Shown one piece after another: positions 16,767-24,542 of a DNA stretch of 33,458 nt. Each line of letters opens with the position of its first letter. The stretch's first letter is position 1. Under the pieces are notes generated by a model, which had not been told where the DNA came from, searched no databases, and saw nothing but the letters and a program-made list of their open reading frames with translations. This DNA comes from Oxalobacteraceae bacterium (GTDB lineage Bacteria; Pseudomonadota; Gammaproteobacteria; Burkholderiales; Burkholderiaceae_D), in NCBI GenBank assembly GCA_947487325.1, contig CANKWG010000002.1, positions 1 through 33,458 of the forward strand, written 5' to 3'. Position numbers and translations under genes: made by a program.

Positions 16767-17502
16767 TGCGGGAAACACTCGGGTCAAGTGGGCGCTGACG
16801 GCGTCAGATCATTCTGTACCCGTGTGGGAAGCTGAAGGTAGCGTCACACATGATGCGCTCACTGGCTTTGCAAGCGAACTGAAGTCGCACGACATCCATG
16901 CTGTCTGGATATCGAATGTCGCCGGTGATGCATTGGCAAGACAATTGACACAAATCCTCGTAGGTGCCGGTCTTCCGGCAAGTGCTTTGCACTGGTTCGC
17001 ATCGCTGCCTTTTTGCGCGGGCGTGCGCAACGGCTATCGTGAACCTGCTCAATTAGGTTGCGACCGATTTGCGGCACTCATCGGTGCGCGTCACCACCAC
17101 CCTGATCGTGATCTGCTGGTGGTCAATGCAGGCACGGCTACGACTGTAGATGCCCTCACTGCCGATGGTCGATTCATTGGGGGCATGATTCTTCCCGGAC
17201 TGGGTACGATGGCGCGTTCACTGGCGGTCAATACCGCGCAATTACCTCCGGTTAGCGAAGTTCATCTCGAACAAACGCTCGCGGATAACACGCGGCAGGC
17301 TATCATCAGTGGGTGCATCAGCGCGCAGACGGGCGCGATAGCACGTGCGTTTTCGAAACATCCCGGACAGTCGCCCTTGTGCCTCATCTCTGGCGGGGCG
17401 GCTTCATTCATCTCGCCTCACCTGGAGCTGCCGCATCAGCTTGTGACTAATCTGGTGTTGACCGGGCTGCAGGTCGCTGCTTTGTTGGAGACTCACGCAT
17501 GA
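16750..17502 (+). CDS. coaX: Type III pantothenate kinase
   Basis: CoaX phosphorylates pantothenate, the first step of coenzyme A synthesis. The type III enzyme belongs to the ASKHA fold, needs a monovalent cation and resists CoA feedback. From the ATG at 16750 the product has 250 aa. It starts MRLLIDAGNTRVKWAL with the phosphate-binding DAGNTR at residues 6-11, then GCDRFAALIG at 103-112 and NAGTATTVD at 126-134. The track start at 16648 is a read-back into birA in another frame and is rejected. It overlaps birA by 17 bp and the next gene by 4 bp, so the three genes form a unit. Confidence 0.95.
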   Translation: MRLLIDAGNTRVKWALTASDHSVPVWEAEGSVTHDALTGFASELKSHDIHAVWISNVAGDALARQLTQILVGAGLPASALHWFASLPFCAGVRNGYREPAQLGCDRFAALIGARHHHPDRDLLVVNAGTATTVDALTADGRFIGGMILPGLGTMARSLAVNTAQLPPVSEVHLEQTLADNTRQAIISGCISAQTGAIARAFSKHPGQSPLCLISGGAASFISPHLELPHQLVTNLVLTGLQVAALLETHA

Positions 17503-18161
17503 TGCGTCTTTTTTTCGGGATATTGCTGCTCGCGAATGCGGTATTGGTCTTCATGCTGACGCAAGATGCCGACCCGTCAGCGAAAAAGCCCGCTAACCCG
17601 CCTATCGCCGAGATTGCACCCGAGCGGTTGACACTGCTATCTGCGCGGCCGCTGGTTCGGCGCGCGGCCGAAGGCGAATGTATTGAGGTGGGCAATTTCA
17701 CCACACAAACCGCCGTGAAATTCGAATCCGGGCTGGCGCAGTTGTCTTTGCGCGAGCTACCCAAAAAGCGCATGGTAGAAGCGCCTCCGTCCAGCCTAGT
17801 TTTTCTTCCGCCGCAGCAAGGTGAAGCTGGGGCCAACCGTCGCGCGGCCCAGTTGCGGAATCTTGGTTTTAATGACATCGCGGTGATTCGCGATGCCGGC
17901 GAGCGCCGCTGGGGCTTGTCGCTCGGTATATTCACCAGCATGGAGCTAGCAGAAGCCAGACTGAAAACACTCAAAAGTGCGGGCATCACCGACGCGCGTA
18001 TTGAAGAGCATCCGATCAATTCCTCGCGCTTTGCCTATGAGTTACGCGGGCTGGATCGCGGTATGAAAGCATCATTGCAGGCATTACAGAATAATTTTGA
18101 GGGTGCCGCCATGCGGCCCTGCAACCCGCATGCCGATGCAACGGGGATTGTGAAGCATTGA
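17499..18161 (+). CDS. SPOR-domain membrane-anchored protein
   Basis: The 220-residue protein has a short cytoplasmic N-terminus, one membrane segment at about residues 2-20 (RLFFGILLLANAVLVFML) and a Pro/Ala linker. A SPOR-like repeat fold lies at about residues 100-170 (FLPPQQGEAGANRRAAQLRNLGF...WGLSLGIFTSMELAEARLKTLK). SPOR domains bind denuded glycan strands at septa, so a role in division or wall turnover is likely, but no specific orthologue such as FtsN or DedD can be assigned. Start is ATG at 17499, overlapping the coaX stop; a second ATG at 17502 is equally possible. It is the last gene of birA-coaX-SPOR. Confidence 0.82.
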   Translation: MMRLFFGILLLANAVLVFMLTQDADPSAKKPANPPIAEIAPERLTLLSARPLVRRAAEGECIEVGNFTTQTAVKFESGLAQLSLRELPKKRMVEAPPSSLVFLPPQQGEAGANRRAAQLRNLGFNDIAVIRDAGERRWGLSLGIFTSMELAEARLKTLKSAGITDARIEEHPINSSRFAYELRGLDRGMKASLQALQNNFEGAAMRPCNPHADATGIVKH

Positions 18162-18172
18162 GCGCTTGTTGG

Positions 18173-18194
18173 CCCGATCTCAGCCCGATCTCAG
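18173..18194 (+). repeat. Two-copy tandem repeat, 11-bp unit
   Basis: CCCGATCTCAG occurs twice in tandem (18173-18183 and 18184-18194) just after the SPOR gene and before the end of the convergent CWC gene. It is probably a small slippage duplication; no function is evident. Confidence 0.6.
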
Positions 18195-18212
18195 CTCGTT
18201 ACTAGACCGTTC

Positions 18213-18407
18213 TCAGAATGAGTCGCTCAGGTGGCGATTTAGTATGCCTTGCAGACAATCTGGACAAAAACAGCGAGTAGCGTCGCCCACCGATGCGAGC
18301 AGCGCTGGTGGCAGCGGTGGCAAAGCCATGCACCAGCACGGGTCACTTGCGGGCTTGTCCACCATGCCGCAACTGAAGTTCTGACCACATTGAACGCACG
18401 CACTCAT
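18213..18407 (-). CDS. Small cysteine-rich CWC-family protein
   Basis: This 64-residue ORF fills most of an otherwise empty 420-bp gap. It carries eight cysteines: C4 and C7 (CVQC), C13 (FSCG), C24 and C26 (CWC), C46, C48 and C51 (CFCPDC). The CxxCG-x-x-F-x-C and central CWC followed by a leucine/proline stretch match the family named cysteine-rich CWC, which probably binds zinc and has no known function. Start is ATG at 18407, preceded at good spacing by AGGGGG; the track TTG at 18431 is not needed. It is convergent with the SPOR gene and divergent from argB. Identification is from motif memory without a search. Confidence 0.75.
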   Translation of the reverse strand: MSACVQCGQNFSCGMVDKPASDPCWCMALPPLPPALLASVGDATRCFCPDCLQGILNRHLSDSF

Positions 18408-18482
18408 CGCGTATCCCCCTGTTTGGACCAAAGGCTATCGTTCTCGGACGAAAAAGACAATCAAGTGTCCGCGAATATTGAT

Positions 18483-18500
18483 GATTTTGCCTGTAAAATC
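18483..18500 (+). promoter_or_regulatory. argB: Candidate argB promoter/operator region
   Basis: TAAAAT at 18494-18499 resembles a -10 hexamer about 80 bp upstream of argB. It is embedded in an inverted repeat, GATTTT-gcctgt-AAAATC (18483-18500). A good -35 is not seen, and the sequence does not match the enterobacterial ARG box. The 174-bp gap between the CWC gene and argB holds no other recognisable element. Confidence 0.3.
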
Positions 18501-18581
18501 TTGCCAGTTTTTTAGCAGTGCACGTCGCTTCGCCTGACTGCGGGCGTCCCGACCTGACACCTCACCGGAATTTCTTGCCCC

Positions 18582-19469
18582 ATGCCCACTTCTTCGATTG
18601 CTCCTGAAATCAAGGCCGAGATACTGGCCGAGGCACTGCCTTACATTCGCAAGTTCCACGGAAAGACCATTGTCGTCAAATACGGCGGTAACGCGATGAC
18701 TGAGGAGCGCCTCAAGCATGGCTTTGCGCGGGATGTCATTTTGCTCAAGCTAGTCGGGATGAATCCCGTTGTGGTGCATGGCGGCGGACCACAGATCGAT
18801 AACGCACTGAAAAAAATCGGCAAGGAAGGCAGTTTTGTGCAGGGTATGCGCATTACCGACGAAGAGACAATGGAAGTCGTCGAATGGGTGCTGGGTGGCG
18901 AAGTTCAGCAGGACATCGTCATGCTGATCAATCACTACGGCGGGCAGGCGGTGGGTCTCACTGGTAAGGACGGCGGGCTGATACGTGCGCGCAAGATGCA
19001 GATGCCTGACAAGGAGCATCCGGGCGAGTTTCTAGATATCGGTTTTGTCGGTGAGATCGAAGCCATCAATCCCGCGGTGGTCAAAGCGTTGCAGGACGAT
19101 GCCTTCATTCCCATCATCTCGCCGATTGGATTTGGCGAAGACGGACAGGCTTACAACATCAATGCTGATCTGGTCGCTGGCAAGATCGCCGAGATTCTTC
19201 GTGCGGAAAAGCTCATCATGATGACGAATATTCCCGGTGTGATGGACAAGAACGGGCAGTTGCTCACCGATCTGTCTGCGCGCGAGATTGATGACATGTT
19301 TGAAGACGGCACCATCTCCGGTGGCATGCTGCCCAAAATCTCTTCGGCGCTGGACGCTGCCAAGTCAGGGGTCAACACAGTGCACATCATTGATGGGCGC
19401 ATCGAGCATTCGCTGCTGCTCGAGGTGCTGACGGAACAAGCTTTCGGCACGATGATACGTTCGCACTGA
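18582..19469 (+). CDS. argB: Acetylglutamate kinase
   Basis: ArgB phosphorylates N-acetyl-L-glutamate in the second step of arginine synthesis, in the cytoplasm. The 295-residue length is normal. Amino-acid-kinase motifs are evident: VVKYGGNAM near residue 27, [10 protein letters not shown] near 63-72 and ISGGMLPKI near 247. The N-terminal extension before VVKYGG, containing [15 protein letters not shown], is the helix typical of the hexameric, arginine-inhibited form. Feedback control by arginine is therefore likely, by inference from the family. The start ATG at 18582 is clear. A HAD phosphatase gene follows 11 bp downstream. Confidence 0.97.
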   Translation: MPTSSIAPEIKAEILAEALPYIRKFHGKTIVVKYGGNAMTEERLKHGFARDVILLKLVGMNPVVVHGGGPQIDNALKKIGKEGSFVQGMRITDEETMEVVEWVLGGEVQQDIVMLINHYGGQAVGLTGKDGGLIRARKMQMPDKEHPGEFLDIGFVGEIEAINPAVVKALQDDAFIPIISPIGFGEDGQAYNINADLVAGKIAEILRAEKLIMMTNIPGVMDKNGQLLTDLSAREIDDMFEDGTISGGMLPKISSALDAAKSGVNTVHIIDGRIEHSLLLEVLTEQAFGTMIRSH

Positions 19470-19480
19470 GCGCGGCACGC

Positions 19481-20170
19481 ATGCCTGCTCGGCGAGGTCT
19501 GACCTGGTTGTTTGATCTGGACAATACGCTGCATGATGCGTCGCATGCGATTTTCCCGGCGATCAATGACAACATGAATGCCGCGATAGCGCGGGTACTG
19601 AAAGCCGAACAAAAGCCCGCGCATCCCGAAGCCGTCGATGCGATACGCATGGCCTACTGGCAGCGCTATGGCGCTACGCTGCTCGGCATGATGCGTCATC
19701 ACGCAGTGCGGGCTGACGAATTCCTGCGTGATGCGCATTGCTTCGATAACTTGTCCCAAATGATTCGCGCCGAGCGAGGCCTTGCTCGCTTGTTTCATCG
19801 TCTTCCCGGCACTAAGATTTTGCTGACCAATGCACCGACGACGTACGCGCGCGAGGTCGTTCGTCACATCGGCTTGCACCGTCATTTTGCCGAGCATATT
19901 CCGATTGAATCCATGGTCGTACACCGCACGTTGCGCCCTAAACCGTCCCGACTCATGTTGCGACAACTGCTGGCACGGCGCGGTTTGCGTGCACGTGACT
20001 GCGTGTTGGTTGAAGATACGCTCGCCAATCTCAAATCGGCAAAATCTCTGGGGATGCGCACAGTGTGGTTTACTGGCTACTTGAGAACCCTTGCGCGTCG
20101 GCCGGGATTTGTGGATGTCCAAGTAAAATCCTTGAACAAGCTGCCGAAAAATCTGCAACGGCTGCTGTAG
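19481..20170 (+). CDS. HAD-family pyrimidine 5'-nucleotidase-like phosphatase
   Basis: The 229-residue protein is a haloacid-dehalogenase hydrolase of the SDT1/PhoE-like pyrimidine 5'-nucleotidase group. Motif I is FDLDNTL with Asp12 and Asp14; motif II is LLTNAP; the lysine of motif III is in RPKPS; motif IV is VEDTLANL. An alpha-helical cap lies between motifs I and II. It likely dephosphorylates nucleotides such as UMP or CMP, but the true substrate is unknown. It lies 11 bp after argB and 43 bp before slmA, a triplet I recall as common in Burkholderiales. A 335-aa antisense ORF covers it and is a shadow. Confidence 0.87.
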   Translation: MPARRGLTWLFDLDNTLHDASHAIFPAINDNMNAAIARVLKAEQKPAHPEAVDAIRMAYWQRYGATLLGMMRHHAVRADEFLRDAHCFDNLSQMIRAERGLARLFHRLPGTKILLTNAPTTYAREVVRHIGLHRHFAEHIPIESMVVHRTLRPKPSRLMLRQLLARRGLRARDCVLVEDTLANLKSAKSLGMRTVWFTGYLRTLARRPGFVDVQVKSLNKLPKNLQRLL

Positions 20171-20213
20171 AGTGCAATATCACGCTGTAACCGATGCCTG
20201 ACTGATAACGACT

Positions 20214-20789
20214 ATGGCCATTACCAAACCGGGTGAGCGCAAGCTTCAGATACTCCAGGCACTGGCTGTCATGCTGGAGCAGCCTAGGGGCGACCGTATC
20301 ACCACAGCCGCTCTGGCAGCCCGGCTCGACGTTTCCGAGGCAGCGCTGTACCGTCATTTCGCCAGCAAGGCGCAGATGTTCGAAGGCCTGATTGAATTCA
20401 TCGAGACGTCGGTTTTTGGCCTGATCAACAAGATCAGTGACACCGAAGAAAATGGCGTGCGCCAAGTACGTAGCATTGTGGGCATGCTGCTCGAGTTCGC
20501 CGAGCAGAATCCCGGCATGACCCGCGTGATGATTGGTGACGCACTGGTCAATGAAGACGAGCGTCTGCAGCTGCGCATGAATCAGTTTGTCGAACGCATA
20601 GAAATGGCCTTGCGGCAGTCATGGAAAATCGCTGGCTCGCAGGGTGACATACCCGAGAATGAAGCAAGCGCGCGCGCCGCGATGGCGATGGCATTTGTGA
20701 TGGGCCGCTGGCATCGCTATGCCAAAGGTGGATTTCAGTTGCGGCCGACCGAGGGTGCTGCACAACAGTTGGTCATGCTCGCTCCCTGA
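20214..20789 (+). CDS. slmA: Nucleoid occlusion factor SlmA (TetR family)
   Basis: SlmA binds specific chromosomal sites and blocks FtsZ assembly over the nucleoid. The 191-residue protein starts with a TetR helix-turn-helix: KLQILQALAVMLEQPRGDRITTAALAARLDVSEAALYRHFASKAQMFEGLIEFIE, ending near residue 64. The effector/dimer domain matches SlmA rather than a drug-sensing TetR protein, with the ISDTEENG and MGRWHRYAKGGF segments. The gene sits with argB and the HAD gene as in related genomes. The convergent moeB stop is 70 bp away. Division control here is inferred from the family; binding sites were not searched. Confidence 0.9.
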   Translation: MAITKPGERKLQILQALAVMLEQPRGDRITTAALAARLDVSEAALYRHFASKAQMFEGLIEFIETSVFGLINKISDTEENGVRQVRSIVGMLLEFAEQNPGMTRVMIGDALVNEDERLQLRMNQFVERIEMALRQSWKIAGSQGDIPENEASARAAMAMAFVMGRWHRYAKGGFQLRPTEGAAQQLVMLAP

Positions 20790-20818
20790 GCGCTGGCTTT
20801 GTTTTAACGCAGTGCCTT

Positions 20819-20833
20819 GGCGTGTTGCACGCC
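20819..20833. terminator. Hairpin between convergent slmA and moeB
   Basis: GGCGTG (20819-20824) pairs with CACGCC (20828-20833) around a 3-nt loop, in the 70-bp gap between the slmA and moeB stops. There is no long T-tract on either side, so it is a weak or factor-assisted bidirectional end. Confidence 0.35.
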
Positions 20834-20859
20834 TTCCATCCCCAAGACGAATTGCGCTG

Positions 20860-21615
20860 TCAGTTTTGTGCTTTGGCACACACCGGACAATCGCTGCTGC
20901 GCGTGGTGCGTATGCTGGTCCACTCCATGTTCCGCGCATCCAGCAGCAGCAATCGGGTAGCGAGTGATTCTCCTATCCCCATGATCAGTTTCAATGCTTC
21001 GGCTGCCTGTACGGTGCCGACGATGCCTACCAGCGGCGCGAACACGCCCATGGTCGAGCATTGCACTTCTTCAAATTGCTGATCAGGCGGGAAAAGACAG
21101 GCATAGCACGGCGTATTGCCACTGCGGGAATCGAACACAGCGACTTGCCCATCCATACGAATGGCTGCGCCCGACACCAGCGGCACGCGCGCGCTTACAC
21201 ACGCTTGATTGATCGCATGTCGTGTCTTGAAATTATCAGTGCAGTCCAGTACCACGGTCGCATCTGCGATCAGGCCGGCCAGTGTCGATGCATCGGCGCG
21301 TTCGCATACGGTGCGTACCTCAACATCGGGATTGATCTGTGCCAGCGTCTCCTTGCCGGAGACTGCCTTGGGCTGACCCACGCGCGCCGTCGTGTGCAGA
21401 ATCTGCCGCTGCAGATTGGTTAGGTCCACGGTGTCGTGGTCGACCAGCGTGATTCGCCCAACACCGGCAGACGCGAGGTACAAGGCTACCGGTGATCCCA
21501 GTCCGCCGGCACCGATTACTATGGCGTTTGCTGCTAGCAGCTTTTCCTGACCTTCAATGCCGATGTCATCAAGCAGGATATGGCGCGAATAGCGCAGCAG
21601 TTGTTGGTCGTTCAT
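20860..21615 (-). CDS. moeB: MoeB/ThiF-type sulfur-carrier adenylyltransferase
   Basis: The 251-residue E1-like enzyme activates the C-terminus of a small sulfur carrier (MoaD or ThiS) as acyl-adenylate, for molybdopterin or thiazole synthesis. Motifs include the nucleotide loop VIGAGGLGSP (34-42), DLTNLQRQ (64-71), DCTDN (124-128), the zinc pairs CYAC (C170, C173) and CPVC (C243, C246), and the VQCSTMG cysteine C186. Sequence alone does not separate MoeB from ThiF, and no moa or thi genes are nearby, so the carrier is undecided. It begins 37 bp after the ctpA terminator. No clear ribosome site or promoter is seen. Confidence 0.88.
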   Translation of the reverse strand: MNDQQLLRYSRHILLDDIGIEGQEKLLAANAIVIGAGGLGSPVALYLASAGVGRITLVDHDTVDLTNLQRQILHTTARVGQPKAVSGKETLAQINPDVEVRTVCERADASTLAGLIADATVVLDCTDNFKTRHAINQACVSARVPLVSGAAIRMDGQVAVFDSRSGNTPCYACLFPPDQQFEEVQCSTMGVFAPLVGIVGTVQAAEALKLIMGIGESLATRLLLLDARNMEWTSIRTTRSSDCPVCAKAQN

Positions 21616-21651
21616 TGGAATCAGGCGTTCAGCACAGGCACGAATTCAGAT

Positions 21652-21678
21652 AAAAAAACGGCCGCATCACTGCGGCCG
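21652..21678 (-). terminator. Strong intrinsic terminator after ctpA
   Basis: On the minus strand CGGCCGCA and TGCGGCCG form a perfect 8-bp stem with a 4-nt loop, followed by seven T residues. It lies 20 bp after the ctpA stop and just before moeB, so moeB needs either read-through or its own unseen promoter. Confidence 0.93.
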
Positions 21679-21697
21679 GGTTTGATTCAGCGGGCGT

Positions 21698-23155
21698 TTA
21701 TTTTTTATCGCCGCTGCCATCAGGGTTGTTGATGTTGCCCTCTTTCTTGTTCTCGACCTTAGCGGACTTGGATGTCTGGACCGGCTGTCCCTTCAGGTAG
21801 GCCAGCGCCTGCCCGAGCTGGAAGTCTTCCTTGCTGCCGTATTCCAGTGGTTTGCGTTTCTTTTCCATGGCGGCTAGGCGTTTTGCTTCCTCGAGTTCAT
21901 CGACGATGTTCGCGCCGTTGCCCGCTTCCTTGTCCTTATCGTTTGACAAGTGCTTTTGCAGATCAGCTTCGCGCAGGCGCATGCCGTTCATGCCATCACC
22001 ATCCGCGTATTCATCCACCAGGAAATCAGGCACGATACCCTTGGCCTGAATCGAGCGGCCGTTCGGTGTGTAGTAGCGCGCGGTGGTTAGCTTGACGGCA
22101 GTGTCAGCGGAGAGCTGACGTATGGTCTGCACCGAACCTTTACCAAACGTCTGTGTACCCATGATGGTGGCGCGCTTGTAATCCTGCAGCGCACCGGCCA
22201 CGATTTCCGATGCAGATGCCGAGCCGGAATTCACCAGCACGACCATCTTCACCTTTTTGATCTGCTCTGGCAGACGCGAGAGTGGATCACCACCACTGCG
22301 ATTGCCATAGTATTCGCGGCGCGCGAGGTAGGTTGCCTTGGAATCAGGCAGCTGGCCATTGGTTGACACAATCGGCACATCCTTAGGTAGGAATGCTGCC
22401 GACACGCCGATGGCGCCAGGCAGAACGCCGCCCGGGTCGTTGCGCAGATCCAGAACCAGTCCTCTCAGGCCTGGGTCTTGTTGATAGAGCGCGTTGATTT
22501 TTTTTGCCAGATCTTCGACCGTGGGTTCTTGGAACTGCGAGATGCGTATCCACGCAAAGCCAGGCTCGACGACCTTGGCCTTCACGCTCTGTACCTTGAT
22601 TTCCTGACGAACGATCGTGATCATCAACGGCTTGTCTTCTTCCTTGCGGGCGACGGTCAGTGTGATCTTGGTGTTAGGCTCGCCGCGCATGCGCTTGACG
22701 GCTTCGTCGAGCGTCATGCCCTTGACCGGCGTGCTGTCGAGACGTGTGATCAGGTCGCCTGCTTTCAGGCCAGCCTTGTAAGCGGGCGAATCCTCGATCG
22801 GCGAAATGACTTTCACATAGCCGTCTTCCATGCCGACTTCAATGCCGAGGCCGACGAATTTGCCCTGCGTACCTTCACGCAGTTCCTTGAATGCTTTTTT
22901 GTCGAGGTAAGCAGAGTGCGGATCAAGCGATGCCACCATGCCGGAAATGGCTTCGGTCAGCAGCTTCTTGTCTTCGACCGGTTCGACATAATCCGATTTG
23001 ATCAGCCCGAACACGTCGCTGAGTTGTCGTAGCTCTTCGATGGGCAGAGGCGAGCCCGCGTTTTTCTGGGCAAGCGCATCGAATTGCATGGACCCCGCGA
23101 TGCCGGCAATTAGGCCTAGTCCTATCAGTCCTGCATTTTTTAGTTTGCTACTCAT
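21698..23155 (-). CDS. ctpA: Carboxy-terminal processing protease CtpA (S41 family)
   Basis: CtpA-type serine proteases act in the periplasm, cleaving protein C-termini and in several species controlling peptidoglycan hydrolases. The 485-residue protein has an N-terminal signal or anchor (residues 8-25), a PDZ domain at about 95-180 (VGLGIEVGMEDGYVKV, AGLKAGDLI) and the S41 catalytic domain. The Ser-Lys dyad is in GSASASE (Ser314 probable) and TFGKGSV (Lys339). The last 90 or so residues are charged and low in complexity. It lies 3 bp after envC and ends at a strong terminator. Pairing with an amidase activator fits cell-wall control, an inference. Confidence 0.94.
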   Translation of the reverse strand: MSSKLKNAGLIGLGLIAGIAGSMQFDALAQKNAGSPLPIEELRQLSDVFGLIKSDYVEPVEDKKLLTEAISGMVASLDPHSAYLDKKAFKELREGTQGKFVGLGIEVGMEDGYVKVISPIEDSPAYKAGLKAGDLITRLDSTPVKGMTLDEAVKRMRGEPNTKITLTVARKEEDKPLMITIVRQEIKVQSVKAKVVEPGFAWIRISQFQEPTVEDLAKKINALYQQDPGLRGLVLDLRNDPGGVLPGAIGVSAAFLPKDVPIVSTNGQLPDSKATYLARREYYGNRSGGDPLSRLPEQIKKVKMVVLVNSGSASASEIVAGALQDYKRATIMGTQTFGKGSVQTIRQLSADTAVKLTTARYYTPNGRSIQAKGIVPDFLVDEYADGDGMNGMRLREADLQKHLSNDKDKEAGNGANIVDELEEAKRLAAMEKKRKPLEYGSKEDFQLGQALAYLKGQPVQTSKSAKVENKKEGNINNPDGSGDKK

Positions 23156-23158
23156 GTC

Positions 23159-24535
23159 TCACCTGTTCATCCATGTCAGCGGATCTAACGCCCGCCCTTG
23201 GTGCCGCATTTCAAAGTATAAACCCGATTGCTCATTACCGCCGCTGTTACCTGCAGTGGCAATGACTTCGCCCGCCTTTATCCTGTCACCCGGCCGCTTT
23301 AGTAGTGACTGATTATTACCGTAAATGGTCATGTACTGCGCACCATGGTCAACAATGATCAGATTACCAAAGCCGCGCATCCAGTCTGAAAAGATCACTT
23401 CTCCCGCAGCGCTGGCCCGGATTTCCGTACCCTCAGCCGCCTTGATGAACAGACCTTTCCAACTCGGGCCTTCGGGCCGTTTCGCGCCGAATGTGGCGAG
23501 TAACTCGCCCTTGACGGGCATTCTCAGCTTACCGCGCAGGCTGGCAAATTCCGCGCCGTCCGGTGGTGGCGGTAGCGGTGACGGGTCTGGGGAGGGTCTC
23601 GCGGGTGCGGTCTGAATGACGGCGGGTTCGGTGTCGCGCGCCTTCTCCGGTGATTTCGGGTTATCGCTGACTTTGCTTTGCTTTTTTTCGGCTGCTTTTT
23701 TGCGTTCGGCCTGCTCTTTGGCGTCTGCTCGTGCGCGCGCGCGTCGTTGGCTTTCCTCTTCTTCTGCTTTTCGCTGCTGGGCAATCAGCGTTGCCAAACG
23801 GTCTACTAGGGATGCCAGGCGCTCCTCATCGCGCTCGAGGTGTCCCGCCTGCTTGCGTTGATTTGTCAGCTTGTCCGAGAGCTGAGCCACCAATGCCTTG
23901 CGTTTATTTTTTTGTTTTTCCAATACCGCTTTTTGTTCGCGCTGCTCGTCGGCGATTTCATCGAGTGATTCACGCGCTTTTTCGGCTTCTGCCTTGTTGG
24001 CTTCAATGGCCGCCAGATTTTTCTGAAGTGCCGATATCGCTTTCATCTGCTCGGCTGACACATAACCCAGGTAGCGCAGTTCGCGTGCCATGCGGTTGGG
24101 ATTGTCGCCCGAGAGCAAAAGGCGCAAACGATCATCCTGACCGGACGTGTATTGATCGCGCAGCATTTTTTCCAGTCGCTCGCGCTGCTCCCGTACGGCT
24201 TTCTCGAGTGCTTCCTGACTGACAGATAAGGCGTGAAGTTGTTGTCGGGTGCGTTCCTGCTCGCTGGCCAGCTCGCGCAATGCGCGGTTGGCATTGGAGA
24301 TTGACGCTTCCGAGTCTGCGAGTGCATCGGCCGCATTGCCGCGGGCCTTTTCGGTCTTGACGATGTCTTCCTTGAGGTCGGAGAGCTTTTTGCGCAGTGC
24401 CGCGCGTTCCTGCTCTGCCGCCTGTTTCTGGCGATTGCGATCGCTGATCCGATTGGAGGGTTCGGCAATTGCGGGCCCGTAGGCGGCCAGCGCCGCGAGC
24501 AAAGACCAGCTGACGAGGGCTGTTCGAGCGTTCAT
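23159..24535 (-). CDS. envC: EnvC-like amidase activator with degenerate LytM domain
   Basis: EnvC-type proteins are periplasmic activators of the AmiA/AmiB amidases at the septum and are recruited by FtsEX. From the ATG at 24535 the product has 458 aa: a signal peptide, a long coiled coil (about residues 30-260), a charged linker rich in Lys, Glu and Ala, and a C-terminal LytM/M23 domain from about 335. The zinc-binding HxGxD is replaced by GLFIKA, and the HxH motif is replaced by GLYFE, so the domain is probably not an enzyme, as in E. coli EnvC. The track start at 24667 overlaps gpmA and is rejected. The start is 7 bp after the gpmA stop. Confidence 0.9.
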   Translation of the reverse strand: MNARTALVSWSLLAALAAYGPAIAEPSNRISDRNRQKQAAEQERAALRKKLSDLKEDIVKTEKARGNAADALADSEASISNANRALRELASEQERTRQQLHALSVSQEALEKAVREQRERLEKMLRDQYTSGQDDRLRLLLSGDNPNRMARELRYLGYVSAEQMKAISALQKNLAAIEANKAEAEKARESLDEIADEQREQKAVLEKQKNKRKALVAQLSDKLTNQRKQAGHLERDEERLASLVDRLATLIAQQRKAEEEESQRRARARADAKEQAERKKAAEKKQSKVSDNPKSPEKARDTEPAVIQTAPARPSPDPSPLPPPPDGAEFASLRGKLRMPVKGELLATFGAKRPEGPSWKGLFIKAAEGTEIRASAAGEVIFSDWMRGFGNLIIVDHGAQYMTIYGNNQSLLKRPGDRIKAGEVIATAGNSGGNEQSGLYFEMRHQGRALDPLTWMNR

Positions 24536-24542
24536 CAGCGCT

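Noticed and set aside
17447-18019. 190-aa minus-strand ORF over the SPOR gene
   Set aside because: The + strand frame has a membrane anchor and SPOR pattern; the minus frame is Ser/Arg-rich with no motif.
18173-18194. Start of a CRISPR or regulatory repeat array
   Set aside because: Only two adjacent 11-bp copies without spacers; best explained as a small tandem duplication.
19151-20158. 335-aa ORF on the minus strand
   Set aside because: It lies antisense to argB and the HAD phosphatase, both well-supported genes. The translation is Arg/Gln/His-rich with no recognisable domain, as expected for a shadow frame.
20860-21615. Bacterial ubiquitin-like conjugation or anti-phage E1 system
   Set aside because: The E1-like protein has the ordinary MoeB/ThiF layout with zinc pairs, and no E2, JAB peptidase or ubiquitin-like gene is next to it.
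23731-24222. 163-aa + strand ORF opposite envC
   Set aside because: It mirrors the coiled-coil and linker coding sequence of envC and shows no domain of its own.
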